In this document: positions 1-12,000 of the stretch, in pieces
How positions within the stretch are numbered: position 1 is the first letter of the stretch
Layout: every line of letters begins with the position of its first letter
Source of the DNA: Euglena gracilis
Lineage: Eukaryota; Euglenida; Euglenophyceae; Euglenales
Length of the DNA stretch: 64,000 nt
NCBI GenBank assembly: GCA_039621445.1
Contig: CP154957.1
Span: 27,078,541 to 27,142,540, forward strand
Direction: 5' to 3'
Program-made: the position numbers and the translations under genes
The notes under the pieces: model-generated
What the model saw: only the letters and a program-made list of their open reading frames with translations
Told to the model about the DNA's origin: nothing
The model's database searches: none

Positions 1-559
1 GTCAAGGAACCCCCCCTTATCCAGACGGAACCATGCGCCAAACAACCCCCGCCAAATTCTGTACCCCCCCCCCCCTGGCCCAGGATTTCGGCTGCCCAAA
101 AATATATCCTCCCTGCTGTACCTCAGAGAGGGAAAACAGCAAAGGCAGAAAGGCCTCAATTTTCCGTCCCATGACAGCATATTTTGGCAAAATGACTGAT
201 ACCACATATTTGAGGCAGTACCAACCTAAAATAAAGTGGCAAAATGGCAAAACATAAACAGTGTGTATTTCATGAGGGTATTTCTGAGTTTAAAACATAT
301 GACCAAATAATATGCCCCCATGAAGAAATGAAATAGTATACCCCAGCCCCCGACTTCGGATGCCTGCATAAAGTACCCCCCCGGGTACCTAACTGAGGGG
401 TTAAAAAAGAAGCAGGAAAGACAGCAGGTGTTGCCCTTCTTAAAATGCCCCCCCCCCTGCCTTCAGCAGATCGTGAGGGGAATCCATTTACGGTTTTCCT
501 CCTCGCCGTCATGTGGCAGGAACAGCCGAATCGCCACCACATTACTGCCACAGGGACAG

Positions 560-802
560 ATGCCCGGCCCATGGCTGGGGCTGCTGCTGCTGCTGTGGCA
601 CGCCTGCCCCCTGGTCCGGACCGCCAATGGCCCGGGCGACGCCGGCCAGATCTGCCTGGATGGGGTCGGCTGGGTCGGCCAGCTGTCCAGCGCGCAGCCC
701 GTGGAGTGGCACTTCCTGAAGAAGAACACCAGCGCCCAGCTGGAGATTAGCTGCCTCGGGCTGCGGACCCAAAGCCGCGACTGCAACGTGACGGGGCTGG
801 AG
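560..802 (+). CDS. Exon 1: signal peptide and start
   Basis: This exon reads M-P-G-P-W-L-G then five leucines, W-H-A-C, a typical hydrophobic secretion signal, followed by an acidic-polar extracellular stretch with two paired cysteines and N-glycosylation sites (NTS, NVT). It ends GAG/GTGACT with 81 whole codons. The base composition jumps to GC-rich compared with the flanks. Confidence 0.65.
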
Positions 803-3800
803 GTGACTCTAAATATTGGCAGGGGGTTGCCTTTGCAGCTTTGAATTCAATTTCAATTTTCCACATTTGTGGGTTGTTGCAGCATTTTCTCAGAGGCATC
901 CCAAAAATAGCCACCAAGCAATGCCAGCAGCCCACCTAACCGCAGAGCGAAATTGCTTGTTTCCTTTTTGATGAATAAACTTATCATATGACAGTCTCCA
1001 TGCACATTGGGGCTGCAGCTTTGGGGTTGGGGCCTGCGTTGAGCACAATGCACACCATCGACACACACCGTCGATTATCAATCCGGGGGGTCACTTTCCT
1101 CTTCCAAGGAACTAAAGGCTCAGAAACCAGTGAAATCCAGTCAGCCTCTTCTGCTCCTGCAGGGGCATCGTTTTCTGTGACATATAAAAAACAAAAGCAA
1201 TACGGGTAAAAAAGAACAGAAGAGGGCGAGCTGCTGGTGGACCACAGCTCACCTTCGTAGTTGCATCTTTTCTTTTCTTTCGGTGCATGCTCCTCTGTTC
1301 TTTCCCGCGGTGTCCCGCATGCTGTTCAGAACCAACCATTAGCCAAAGAGAAAGCAGCTGCTGCTAATTGCTATTATCATCCTTCTGATTTCGCGTCGGA
1401 TTTTTTTTGTGGCATAGTTTCTGACGAGTTCCACAATCCCCCTTATTATGGTAATTTTGTGGGGTCTATAACATTTCCTGTCAAAAAAAAAATGGCTTGG
1501 AACCTTTGGAATGACGTGCTCCCAATCAAGCAGTGCCCCTTTTGCTGATTCGTACCCCGCATTCTACTGGACGCTCAAGGTCGGGCAGAACGCCACAATG
1601 TACAAGTCTTCGTGGTGGAAGGGCGACTCCCAGTGGTGGCTGAAGGCCAAAAGCACCAACGACTGCCCTGCCCACCCCGTTGCGCATGCCTTTGGGCCTG
1701 CCTGCTTCCCTTGCCGCCAGCCAACGTGCCAACCACGTTGGGCTTGCACGGAGGGGGGCATCGCTGGCGCAATGGAATGTGTCCGCCTCCATCATCCTTT
1801 CCCTCACCGTTGCCCGGGCCTGACTTCCAGTCACCAGTGGGGTCGGGTCGATGCATTCTCCAGTTTTTGTTTGAGATATATACGTTTTCAAGTGTTCCAC
1901 TTGCTACAGTATTTATTCTTTTGTAAGGCCCAACAAAAAAGTGCAGGGCCTAGCGATAAAAGTGAAGGGCTTAGCGATAAAAGTACAGGGCCCAGCGATA
2001 AAAGTACAGGGCCCAGCGTTAAAAGTACAGGGCCCAGCGATAAAAGTACAAGTGCAGGGCCCAGCGTTAAAAGTGCAGGGCCCAGCGTTAAAAGTGCAGG
2101 GCCCAGCGTTAAAAGTACAGGGCCCATTCACAAAGAGTTCAGGGCCCAAGTGGGAATTTTTTTTGGATTTTTTTGCGCCTTGTGTGGCATTCACCTTTCA
2201 ACTCAGAAATGGACATGGGTATTTGCGGATGTGGGTTGCTTGCAACTGAGGCTATTGCCGTTTCATATTGCGAATTGTAATGCACACCTCTGCGTGAGGA
2301 GTGTTATTTCTGAACTTGAAGAGCAGAGGGCAAGGGCACAAGACATGGAAAATGCGGAGCAGCTCGAGGGCACCACAGAATGATCTGGAGTATTGCAGAC
2401 TCTGACAGCAAACCACATGATACGCCCTCAAAGAAATGGAAGTTGGTGAAGCTCCCAAAAAATGGCCCACATTTGCAAACGCACGGCTTATTCCAAAAAC
2501 GAGTGGATGATTTACAATATGGATATGAAGGTGTCACCAACAGCACCCATTTCAGGCAGGAGTGAGGAACGCTTTCCGTATTTTTTTTGTGGGGTCTGCG
2601 CAAATCTCACAATCACAAGATGTAACGCCACAGGGCATTGCACCGGGGGGGGGTGCAATAATAAATACGGAAAGCGTTCCTCACTCCTGCCTGAAATGGG
2701 TGCTGTTGGTGACACCTTCATATCTACGTTGTAAATCATCCACTCGTTTTTGGAATAAGCCGTGCGTTTGCAAATGTGGGCCATTTTTTTGGGAGCTTCA
2801 CCAACTTCCATTTCTTTGAGGGCGTATCATGTGGTTTGCTGTCAGAGTCTGCAATACTCCAGATCATTCTGTGGTGCCCTCAGCTCAACTAAAAGCATGC
2901 TTGTTCACATCCCCACAGCTGCTCCGCATTTTCCATGTCTTGTGCCCTTGCCCTCTGCTCTTCAAGTTCAGAAATAACACTCCTCACGCAGAGGTGTGCA
3001 TTACAATCCGCAATATGAAACGGCAATAGCCTCAGTTGCAAGCAACCCACATCCGCAAATACCCATGTCCATTTCTGAGTTGAAAGGTGCCACACAAGGC
3101 GCAAAAAAATCCAAAAAAAATCCCACTTGGGCCTGAACTCTTTGTGAATGGGCCTGTACTTTTAACGCTGGGCCCTGCACTTTTAACGCTGGGCCCTGCA
3201 CTTTTATCGCTGGGCCCTGCACTTGTAACGCAAAGCCCTGTACTTTTAACGCTGGGCCCTGTGCTTTTAACGCTGGGCCCTGTACTTTTATCGCTAAGCC
3301 CTTCACTTTTATCGCTAGGCCCTTCACTTTTTTCGCTAGGCCCTGCACTTTTTTCGTGGGGTCTTACAAAAGAATAAAAACTGTAATCTCTCTAGAGGTA
3401 ATTGGTTCTCCCACTTTCTCACTTGGCAGGGCATACGGGACACACCTTCACAGTTTATGGCAGCTGAAAGGTTTCCATTGCGCAGATTACAGATTACAGA
3501 TATGAATGTCAGGTATGCATTTCAGAGGAGACAAAAGATCTTTGCTCACAAACAAAAGGTCTTTATCAAGGCAGGGGGAGGCAACCAATTTGCTCCTGTT
3601 CATTCGCAAGGTGGGTGCTATGAAGGATCCCAGTATGGTAGGGTTACTCCAGGGGTCTCAACTTCACTGAAGTCCGAAAAGTCTATTTCCGACTTGGGTG
3701 GAAAATTGCATCTTTGTTTGACACCGTGCAGACAATGCCATTCCAGGAACTTCCCCTTCTTAGGGTGCGTTGCTGTTTCTAACAACACATCACGAGTTTC

Positions 3801-6800
3801 CACCACGAGACAGATGGGATACCCTCGCACTCGTGTGCAAGCTGGCCGAACCTCCCTGCCTGCTACCCACGGATGGCCCGCAGTCAGCCAACCCACCTGG
3901 ACCATGTGCCCCACCACCGAGGACGGCACACAGTGTGGGGGCCATGGCTACTGCGACTTCACGTACCCGCTGACCGCCCCAGGGGTGTGCCGCTGCCACC
4001 AGGACGACGACCTCGGCTACTGGAATGGCACCGTCTGCGACGACTGCGACCGGCGACACCACGGCTGGCGATGCCGCCTCCCGGCCAGGCTCCTTCTGTT
4101 GCCCAGAACGTTGCCCGATGCTTCTTGTGGCTGGGTGTCGGCCAACAACTCTTTTTTTCTTAGGCGGCCTAATTCGCACTGAAGCTTTTTTCGTTTGATT
4201 TGCGCACTTGCGCAAATTTACGATTTTTTTGATTCTGCTTTGTTTCGGCTGTGAAGGTCAGGGGGGTTTGAAAACACGTGAACAAGAGAGCACAAAAAAT
4301 GTGCAAAATTCTGATTTTGGCTGGGAGACCCCCAGGACTTTGGCGAAAAATGGTGTTTTTGGGGTGTACCAAAATGGAGTTTGTAATTTGAAACCCCCGG
4401 GAGCTTGCCGGCCCAAAGGGAAAAAAACGCAAAAAAGCACCATAGGAACGGGACCTTTCCTGCCCCTGTTGCTCCTTTCAGCTGTGTCACCGGGTGTGTC
4501 CGAGCTGCCGGCGGTGTGCGTCCTGGGTGTTTGCCGGACTGCTTTGCCTGCGGCACCTTGATGTGGTGTTTTTGGGTTGTTTGTCAAAGCGTGGGGAGGA
4601 GGTGCCGGGGGGTGTGGGTGTGGTGTGACCAAGCCGGAAGGAGGGACACAGGGGAAGGAAGGTAAGTACGGGGTGTTTGGCAAGGGATGCGCAGAGGGGA
4701 TGAAATAGGGTCCGCAGGGAATGAAGGGAACAAAGGGGACGGGTGTCTCCCACCCGGCTTATACCCGGGATGCGCAGAACCAGTTGGGTGGCAAAGGACC
4801 CTGCAGGAGAAGCCAAACATTGGAAGGACAAAATTGTGTTTATGCGCGCAAATGCGCGCACCAACATGTTTATGTTGATGCGCGCAATTGCGCGCATCAA
4901 CACAATTTTGTCCTTCTGGGATTGGGCTTTGGCACCCATGAACTGACGCTGTTGAAAAACTGCGTGACATAGAGGCCCTGACTGGTACGGACCAACGGGT
5001 CATACAGTTGGTGAGTTTTTCACACTGTTTGTCAAGGGCGCAAGCTTATGGGCGCAAATGCGCGCACCAACAAAAATTATGCTTTATGCGCGCATTTGCG
5101 CAAATGCGCGCACCAACATAATTGTGTCGGTGCGCGCATTTGCGCCCATAAACACAAATAAGAACGGTGTGACGGAAACACAACCGTCACACACTAACAG
5201 CAGATGTGGTTTATTTGCGCATTTGCGCGCATCACGTTGTTTGTGGGCTCAAATGCGCAAATAAACTGTACGAAGAAACTGCACAATTTACTATGTTTAT
5301 TTGCGCATTTGCGCCCACAAAACAACGTGATGCGCGCAAATGCGCAAATAAACAACTAATGGAGGAGTAGAAAACGATTGCATTTGCCTCTCCTGCAACT
5401 ACCCTTAGTGGCTTCTGAATGGGTTGAAAGGAAATGACCACACCGTCTCCTCCGGTATATGGTGTTATTGTGCCGTTTGTTGACCATTGACAGGTCCCAC
5501 AAAAGATGGAGACATAGGATCTCTTGAAGGTGCGTGCATAGCCACCCAGTAACGGTACACCTCCACCGGCACCAATTTTTGGGTCCCAAGGGCCCTGCCA
5601 CTGACCTGCGGCCTGGGCTCCGCTGCTAAAGCCCCATCAGCTGCTGATGCTTCAGCACCCAACAGGTCAGCATCCACCTCCCCGGTGCAACGACACCCAC
5701 CACAGCGACCGCGTTATACCCCGCAACCAGGGTGTAAGACTGGGGGGACAACGTGGTGCCAGTGCATGGCAACTAGCAGCCGAAGAGAGGTAGCCCTCAA
5801 GCTCCCGTTCCTTTGGGTGCAAGGAAGTGTTGAACCTTTACCCCTGGATTGGTTGCATCAAAGCGGTGGGACTCACTCCCCCCAAATTATGCACAAAAAT
5901 CGGTGTTTTTTACGTTTTTCAAGGGAAAAATGGCAAAAAAACCCGTGAAACGGACTCCGGCCTGACACATCCCAGGTATTTCAGGTGCCAAATTTTGTCT
6001 CCTTGCAACGCAGTCCTGTTGCAGAAAAGGTGTCGAACAGTCACAGGTCGTTTGCATGTCATCAATTCATTACGTTTAACTGCCAAACGGATGACGCCAA
6101 AACAACAGGTCGTGTGGGCCGGGTAACAGCAGTACAAATGTACACACGTGAGACAGGCAAATTTTGGCCAGTCACATGCCGTGTTCCAGTGAACACTCCA
6201 CACCACCTCTCACCACAAATTTCATCACCATGTAATTGTGGTGCAAATCGTTGGTTGGCGTGAGGAATTGCGTTCGCCAGCTGTCACGGAGGGGGAGATG
6301 GTATTGCACAACTCATGTGTGTTGATGTGCGCATTTGCGCAAGTAAACACAGCTTTGTTTGTGTGCGTTAAGGATCTCCGAAACACGTCATTTTGAAGCG
6401 GTGTATTAAATGTTTGTGCGCGCATTTGCGCAAATGCGCGCACAAAAGTAATTGTGTTTATTTGCGCAATTGCGCGCACCAACACGCCCATCACGTTTTT
6501 AAACCTCGTAGGGTCATGGTCCTCATTGGTGTCTTTTAACATAGAAAGTAAAAGGACATGTTTGTGGGCGCATTTGCGCAAATAAACACATAACTATGTT
6601 TGTGCGCGCATTTGCGCAAATGCGCGCATCAACATAATTGTGTTGGTGCGCGCATTTGCGCCCACCAACACGTCATTTTAACATCATCGGTTTGTGTTTT
6701 ATTTGCGCAAATGCGCCCATAAACACAATTGTTTTTATTTGCGCAATTGCGCGCATAAACACACATCAATTGCGTGACGGCTGCCTCACGTAGTCTGTGT

Positions 6801-8967
6801 GTCTGTGGTGGTGTGATCTAATGAGGCCCCGTGTGTTCTCACCGGTGGCGGCATTGTCCAAGCCAGTTCAGGCAGCACGTCGGCACCGTTTCCAAGTGTT
6901 GTCACAAGGGGTGTGTGCCTCTCTCCCGTTTGATGTACAACAGCACCAGTCTCACCCCCAGCCCTATTCACGTCACCCGGTAAGCAGCATGCACACCAGA
7001 CCACTGGGAGTTAATCCCCTCCGATAGATGGGTGTAACGGTTCTTAAATCGTGTTCTGGGTGTCAGGGTACAGGGTCCCAGGGGTTACAAAAAAAATGGT
7101 ACATTTGCGCAATTGCGTGCATCCAAAGGAAAAAAGCTTAAGTGCGAATTCGGCCGCCTAAGTTTTGGATCATTGGATGCTGCCAGGAGAGATGGGGGTG
7201 GGAATTTAATCAGGAGCATGTGGGAGGTACGGTGCCACACGGAGCACGGGGTGTGCGAGTACCCCTTGTGCTGCGGCCGGTTGGGCCTGGGGCGGTGCTC
7301 CGCGTGCCACCCGGGCTTCTACGGTCGTGATTGCAGCAACCCCGTCTCCTGTCAGCCAACAGGGATATGCTTGGAGGGCTCTTGTTATGGCCTGGGCAGG
7401 CTGGTGCGGCTGTGACAGCTGCCAAAATGCCCGTTTTTGGCAGTCTGGGAAAAAGTCAGCAAATGAAACACTGTAATATACCACATTTCCCCATCGGCGT
7501 GAAGCACCAGATGAGACTTGTTTTATTCCCCCGTTGGGAGGACCCCTTGTTGGGAGGACCCTGGGACCCCTGGTCGTTTTTTGGCCGCAGCTGGCAAAAA
7601 TCCCCAGCCAGTTGACCTGGGTCCCGAACGAACGCCTGGAGAACGTCGATTTTTTTGCGCCACTTTCAGCCACACCTGCCTGTGGCTGAATGGCAACGGC
7701 CTGTGTGACTCCTGCGACACGGAGCACAGCAATGTTAACTGTAGCCAACCTGTGCTGTGCGACAAGTCCCGCGGTGGCTGGGGTTGAATGGGCAATATTA
7801 CTTCCCTTGATTTGCCTGGCTGCTGACTGTGTCTGAAATTGGAAAGCACAGATGCAGGAAACCCACCAAGTTGATGGGGGGATGTATGAACCCATAAATG
7901 GAATGCGGGTGTGCATGGTATGAGGATTGCTTGTTTTAGGACCCTGCGCTTGCAGTGGATTCCAGATTGTAGGATACTCTGAATTGTCATTTCAGTGACT
8001 CGTTGCTTCATTTTGGTCTCAACCAATGCACACTCCCCCCCCAAAAAACGCTTCCGTAAAATTTGGATACCTTAATCACCTTCAAGGATGCTGGCTGGAA
8101 GACAAAAATTTCAACCAGAGGGATCCCGACCCGCTCCCCCCCCCCCTGGAGCAGCCAGCCAGCATGTTCCCAGCCTGCAGCTCCCCTGCCTGGCTGCTGC
8201 CCCCACCCCGGAATCCTTGAAATATCATTTTGAGAAGTTTCTTGTGTGTGCCACCTTGCAAGGGTTGCTTAAAATTGGATCAAATAATGAACAAACAAAG
8301 AAATTTATTTGTGCTTTTCATCCATGATTGCAAACAATATCTGTCGGAAATGGCTCAACAATCGTCATTTATCATCCGATAATCTGACTGGTATTGACTA
8401 GTTTGTTCGAATTTGAATTTTATGTATGTCGAGGAGTTGGTTGAATTCTTGGGTCAGTTTGGCCCCAAAAACTGCTTAAATTTGGAGGGTGTGTTTTGCA
8501 GTGTCTTTTGTGCCACTATGGTTTAAAATGTCATTCATGGTGGGTAGTCTACCTCATACATTTTGATGATCTTAGGCGGCCACACTCGCACTTAATGTTT
8601 TGCTTGCGCTTTGGCGCAAATTTCCGATCTTTTTGAAACCCGTTGGTGAAACCCACCCTTTTGACCCTCTGGTTCCGTGGAGACCCTCCGCAGTGGCGTG
8701 TGCATCATTTGCCCATGTTGGGACCCAGGGAACAGGCCCAATTTTTGTGTTTTCCAGCACCAGTACCATTTGTCGTAACAGCCGGTGCGTGCTTCTCGCC
8801 TGTTTGACATACAAGAGCACCAGTCTCATCCTCCGCCCTCTTTACGTCACTCGGTAAACAATTTGCATACCCCCCCCCCCGGGCAATTGACGCCCCCGGG
8901 CAATTGACGCCCCCGGGCAATTGTCCCCCCCCCCCCCCGCCCCCCCCCCCCCCCCCCCCCCCAAAAA

Positions 8968-9005
<38 letters not shown>

Positions 9006-12000
9006 ACCCCCCCCGCCCCCCAACCCCCCCACCCAGAGACCAAACACCCTGGCTGTGCCGGCCAATTTGTCACCCCGGGAAATTGTCACCCCCCTCCGTG
9101 CTGCCCAATTTGTCACCCCCCCCCCCCACAGAAGATGTTTGTGAACTTTCTTTTCACCGACACGACTCGACTGATCCTCTATTTCGGTACAACGTGCTGA
9201 GAAATGTCACATACCAAATGCTCTGCACAATATCACAACCAAGCTGCATTTTTGCGTGTTCACTGGTGTTTCAGATGGTGTTTTTGGTCATTTGGATTTA
9301 ATGTGGCCTACCTGGGTGGGCAATTGACGCCCCCGGGCAATTGACGCCCCCAGGCAATTGTCACCCCCCTCTGTGCCGGCCAAATTGTCACCCCGGGAAA
9401 TTGTCACCCCCCTCCGTGCTGCCCGATTTGTCATTCGACAATTGCCGGGGGGGGGGCGGGTACCAAACTACCGGGAGTTACATCCCCTCAACAGTGGGGT
9501 GTACAGTTCATAAGCTGTCTTCCGTGTGCCAGGGTACAGGGATCCAGAAATTTCGTAAAATTTGCGCATTTGCGCAAATGCGCCCATTTCAAAGGAAAAA
9601 ACCCTTAAGTGCGAATCCGGCCGCCTAAGCTCCACCTTAGCCCTGTCCGCTCTGGTGATGAGATGATCCCAGGACTGCTCTCTCCACCTGCAGTGAGAAA
9701 AATAGGAATTAAAAATCGATAATTGTTGCTTCACAGCGCAACACCCACGCTGCTTTACAATTTTAAATATTGTATTTCTATTGCGCTTTGGCGCAATGTA
9801 ACTCTTAAATTTCCATTCTTCATGAGCCTGCCCATTGCTGTGGCGCAATGGAAACACATGCTGACACATATGCTGTTATTGTTGTGTAAGTCGGCAATGG
9901 TTACCCACAAGTTGAATTGCAAAAAATTAAAAAAAATGAGCCAAAGCGCAATGTGTTTTATTTTTGTAATGAAAAAAAAACGTTGTGCCAAAGTGCAATT
10001 GCGCAGTCCCCTCGTTTCATCACCCGGCGCTTTGTGTTCATCCATGCTGGGCCCCGGGAGCGCTGTGCCCTTAGACTGTGGAGTTCCAGGTCGTTGGTTT
10101 CGTCCCCAGGCCCAGGGGGTGCAGGGAGACACTAATGCGGGCTGTCCCGAGTCTCAGGCCTCGGCGTTCGAAAACAGAACTTTTTCTTGACATTGCGCGT
10201 CGGCGCAAATTTACAGTCGCTTTCAAAGCTAAGTGCGAGACAGGCCGCCTAAGATGATGGATGTTATTGATGTGTCAGCCATTCGACCCCACCATTATTT
10301 GCCTAGGACCCAAGCAGGCCTCTTTTTTTGAGGTGTCATTCGCCCAATCGGAAGAGGAGGAAGCTTTAAAAAGTATTCGAGAGTTTCTTTTTCATTTATG
10401 CTTTAAGTGTTTCCCCAAAAAGGATTCGGTCGTACTCCAACGACAATGCTGCACACATTTCATCTCCTCTGAAGATTTAGACTTGTGGTAACACTGCAAA
10501 ACCACCCCCAGAACTGATCTAGGGCATTCAACAATCAACGTTTTGAGATGACTTTTTTTGTGAATTTAGCCCACCGCACTTCTAAATCTGTGCACGTCTA
10601 ATCTGCCAGTTTACTGATAAACCTTGTCACTACTTTCGCACGCTTATAAAACTGGGTAACCTCCTTTTCAGATGTGATGAGTAAAGTGCCACCTGGACTG
10701 CTGCTGGAGCCCAGGTACCCCCCCCCCCCCGCCTTCCTGCCCGCAAGGCTTTTCCGCAAACAGGGGCCTGGCTTGGACAGCCGCAACCCATGCTGGGGCC
10801 CCAACGGCACGGGCTTCTGCTCTCAGTGCAAGCCGTACTTCCACGGGGCGGGCTGCCCCCAGAGATGAGGGCAGCCAAAAAAATTGAGCTCAGGTTTCTA
10901 AAAGTTGCATCTGTTCAATCATTTGCACCTCAGCATCTGGATCAGGGATTAATGATTGGACGGGTTGGGGGGCATCCCCTGGGAGGACGGGCGGGCAGGT
11001 GGGTGGAAGAGGAGGATCTGTGGTCTTAAGAAAATTCCCTGATTGGAGTTTTCAATTTCAAATCTCCAAATCTTCACCAAAGGTTTTCACCAAAGCAAGC
11101 ACAATGTCTTTGTTAACTGACTAAAACATCCAAAACATCATTTATATGTCAACGATATATCCCTTTCATTATACAAACGAGACTGGCACACTTCTCTGCT
11201 GTGTTTTTGAAGTCTCTGTGTCTGTGAAATATGTTTTCTTTTTCGGGGATGAGCTCTGTTTGTTTATTTGTTTTTTCCCCATAAAAAGGTGCCAGCAGCG
11301 CGGAAGTTATTAATATTTGAGGGAATTCCAAACTGACCACACCCCTGGAGAGCTCATTTTCGCTGCATTTCGGGTTTTTTTTATATACACAATGTTCTTT
11401 GACGCCGAGGTTGATACTGGCTTCATTTCCTTGGTCCCAAGGATTTCAGAAAAATCCCTCCCGTCAGAATGAATGCCGTTCTTGAGTTTGCTTCCTCTCG
11501 TACAGGAGGGGTGCGCACTTTTTTGCATTGCTTGTGAGCGCTGGTCGGGGTCCCCGTCTCTGCCCCCCATTAGGCCGCACGGGGGGGGCATCGGTCCGAT
11601 TTTATGAGACTGGCACTTCTCTTGGTTTTGAAGTCTCTGTGGGAATATATGGGGATGGGTGTTTTTTATTTGTCCCCGTGCGGTGGAGTTAATTTGAGGG
11701 AATTCCAAACCCCCTGGATCATTTTTGCATTTTGGGTTTTTTTTTACATAACAACTTTGAATGCTTTACACTTTCATTTATTGGTCCCGATTCAAAATTT
11801 TTGGGTTAATTTTTGTTTCTTTTTTTATTTACTTTGGGAAAAATTTTGTTTCTTTTTTATCTTTTTCTCTTTTTGAGGGGGGAGCACCCTGCGGAAATGA
11901 AAAAATAAAGGGGAGGCAAAGAAATGCTTATAAAAGCAAGGATTATCACCCAAGTTTATACCGGGTTTTACACAAAATTCGGATTCGAAAAATTAATTGG

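Larger units (their letters stand above)
1905..3385. mobile_element. Foldback transposon, TA/CAGT ends, with tandem repeats in both arms
   Basis: A near-perfect inverted repeat of about 670 bp per arm (1905-2580 and 2667-3385) surrounds a loop of about 85 bp. The ends read TACAGT-ATTTATTCTTTT and its complement ending ACTGTA, so a TA duplication with CAGT termini, as in Tc1/mariner-like nonautonomous elements. Each arm carries about ten copies of an 18 bp unit (GGGCCCAGCGTTAAAAGT and variants) near its outer end. It contains no transposase. It lies in an intron of the EGF gene. Confidence 0.85.

Noticed and set aside
1511-2383. A 290-codon frame with a repeated GPSDKS motif
   Set aside because: Beyond about 1675 the repeat motif is the tandem 18 bp DNA unit of the foldback element, mirrored in the other arm; it is not a protein repeat.
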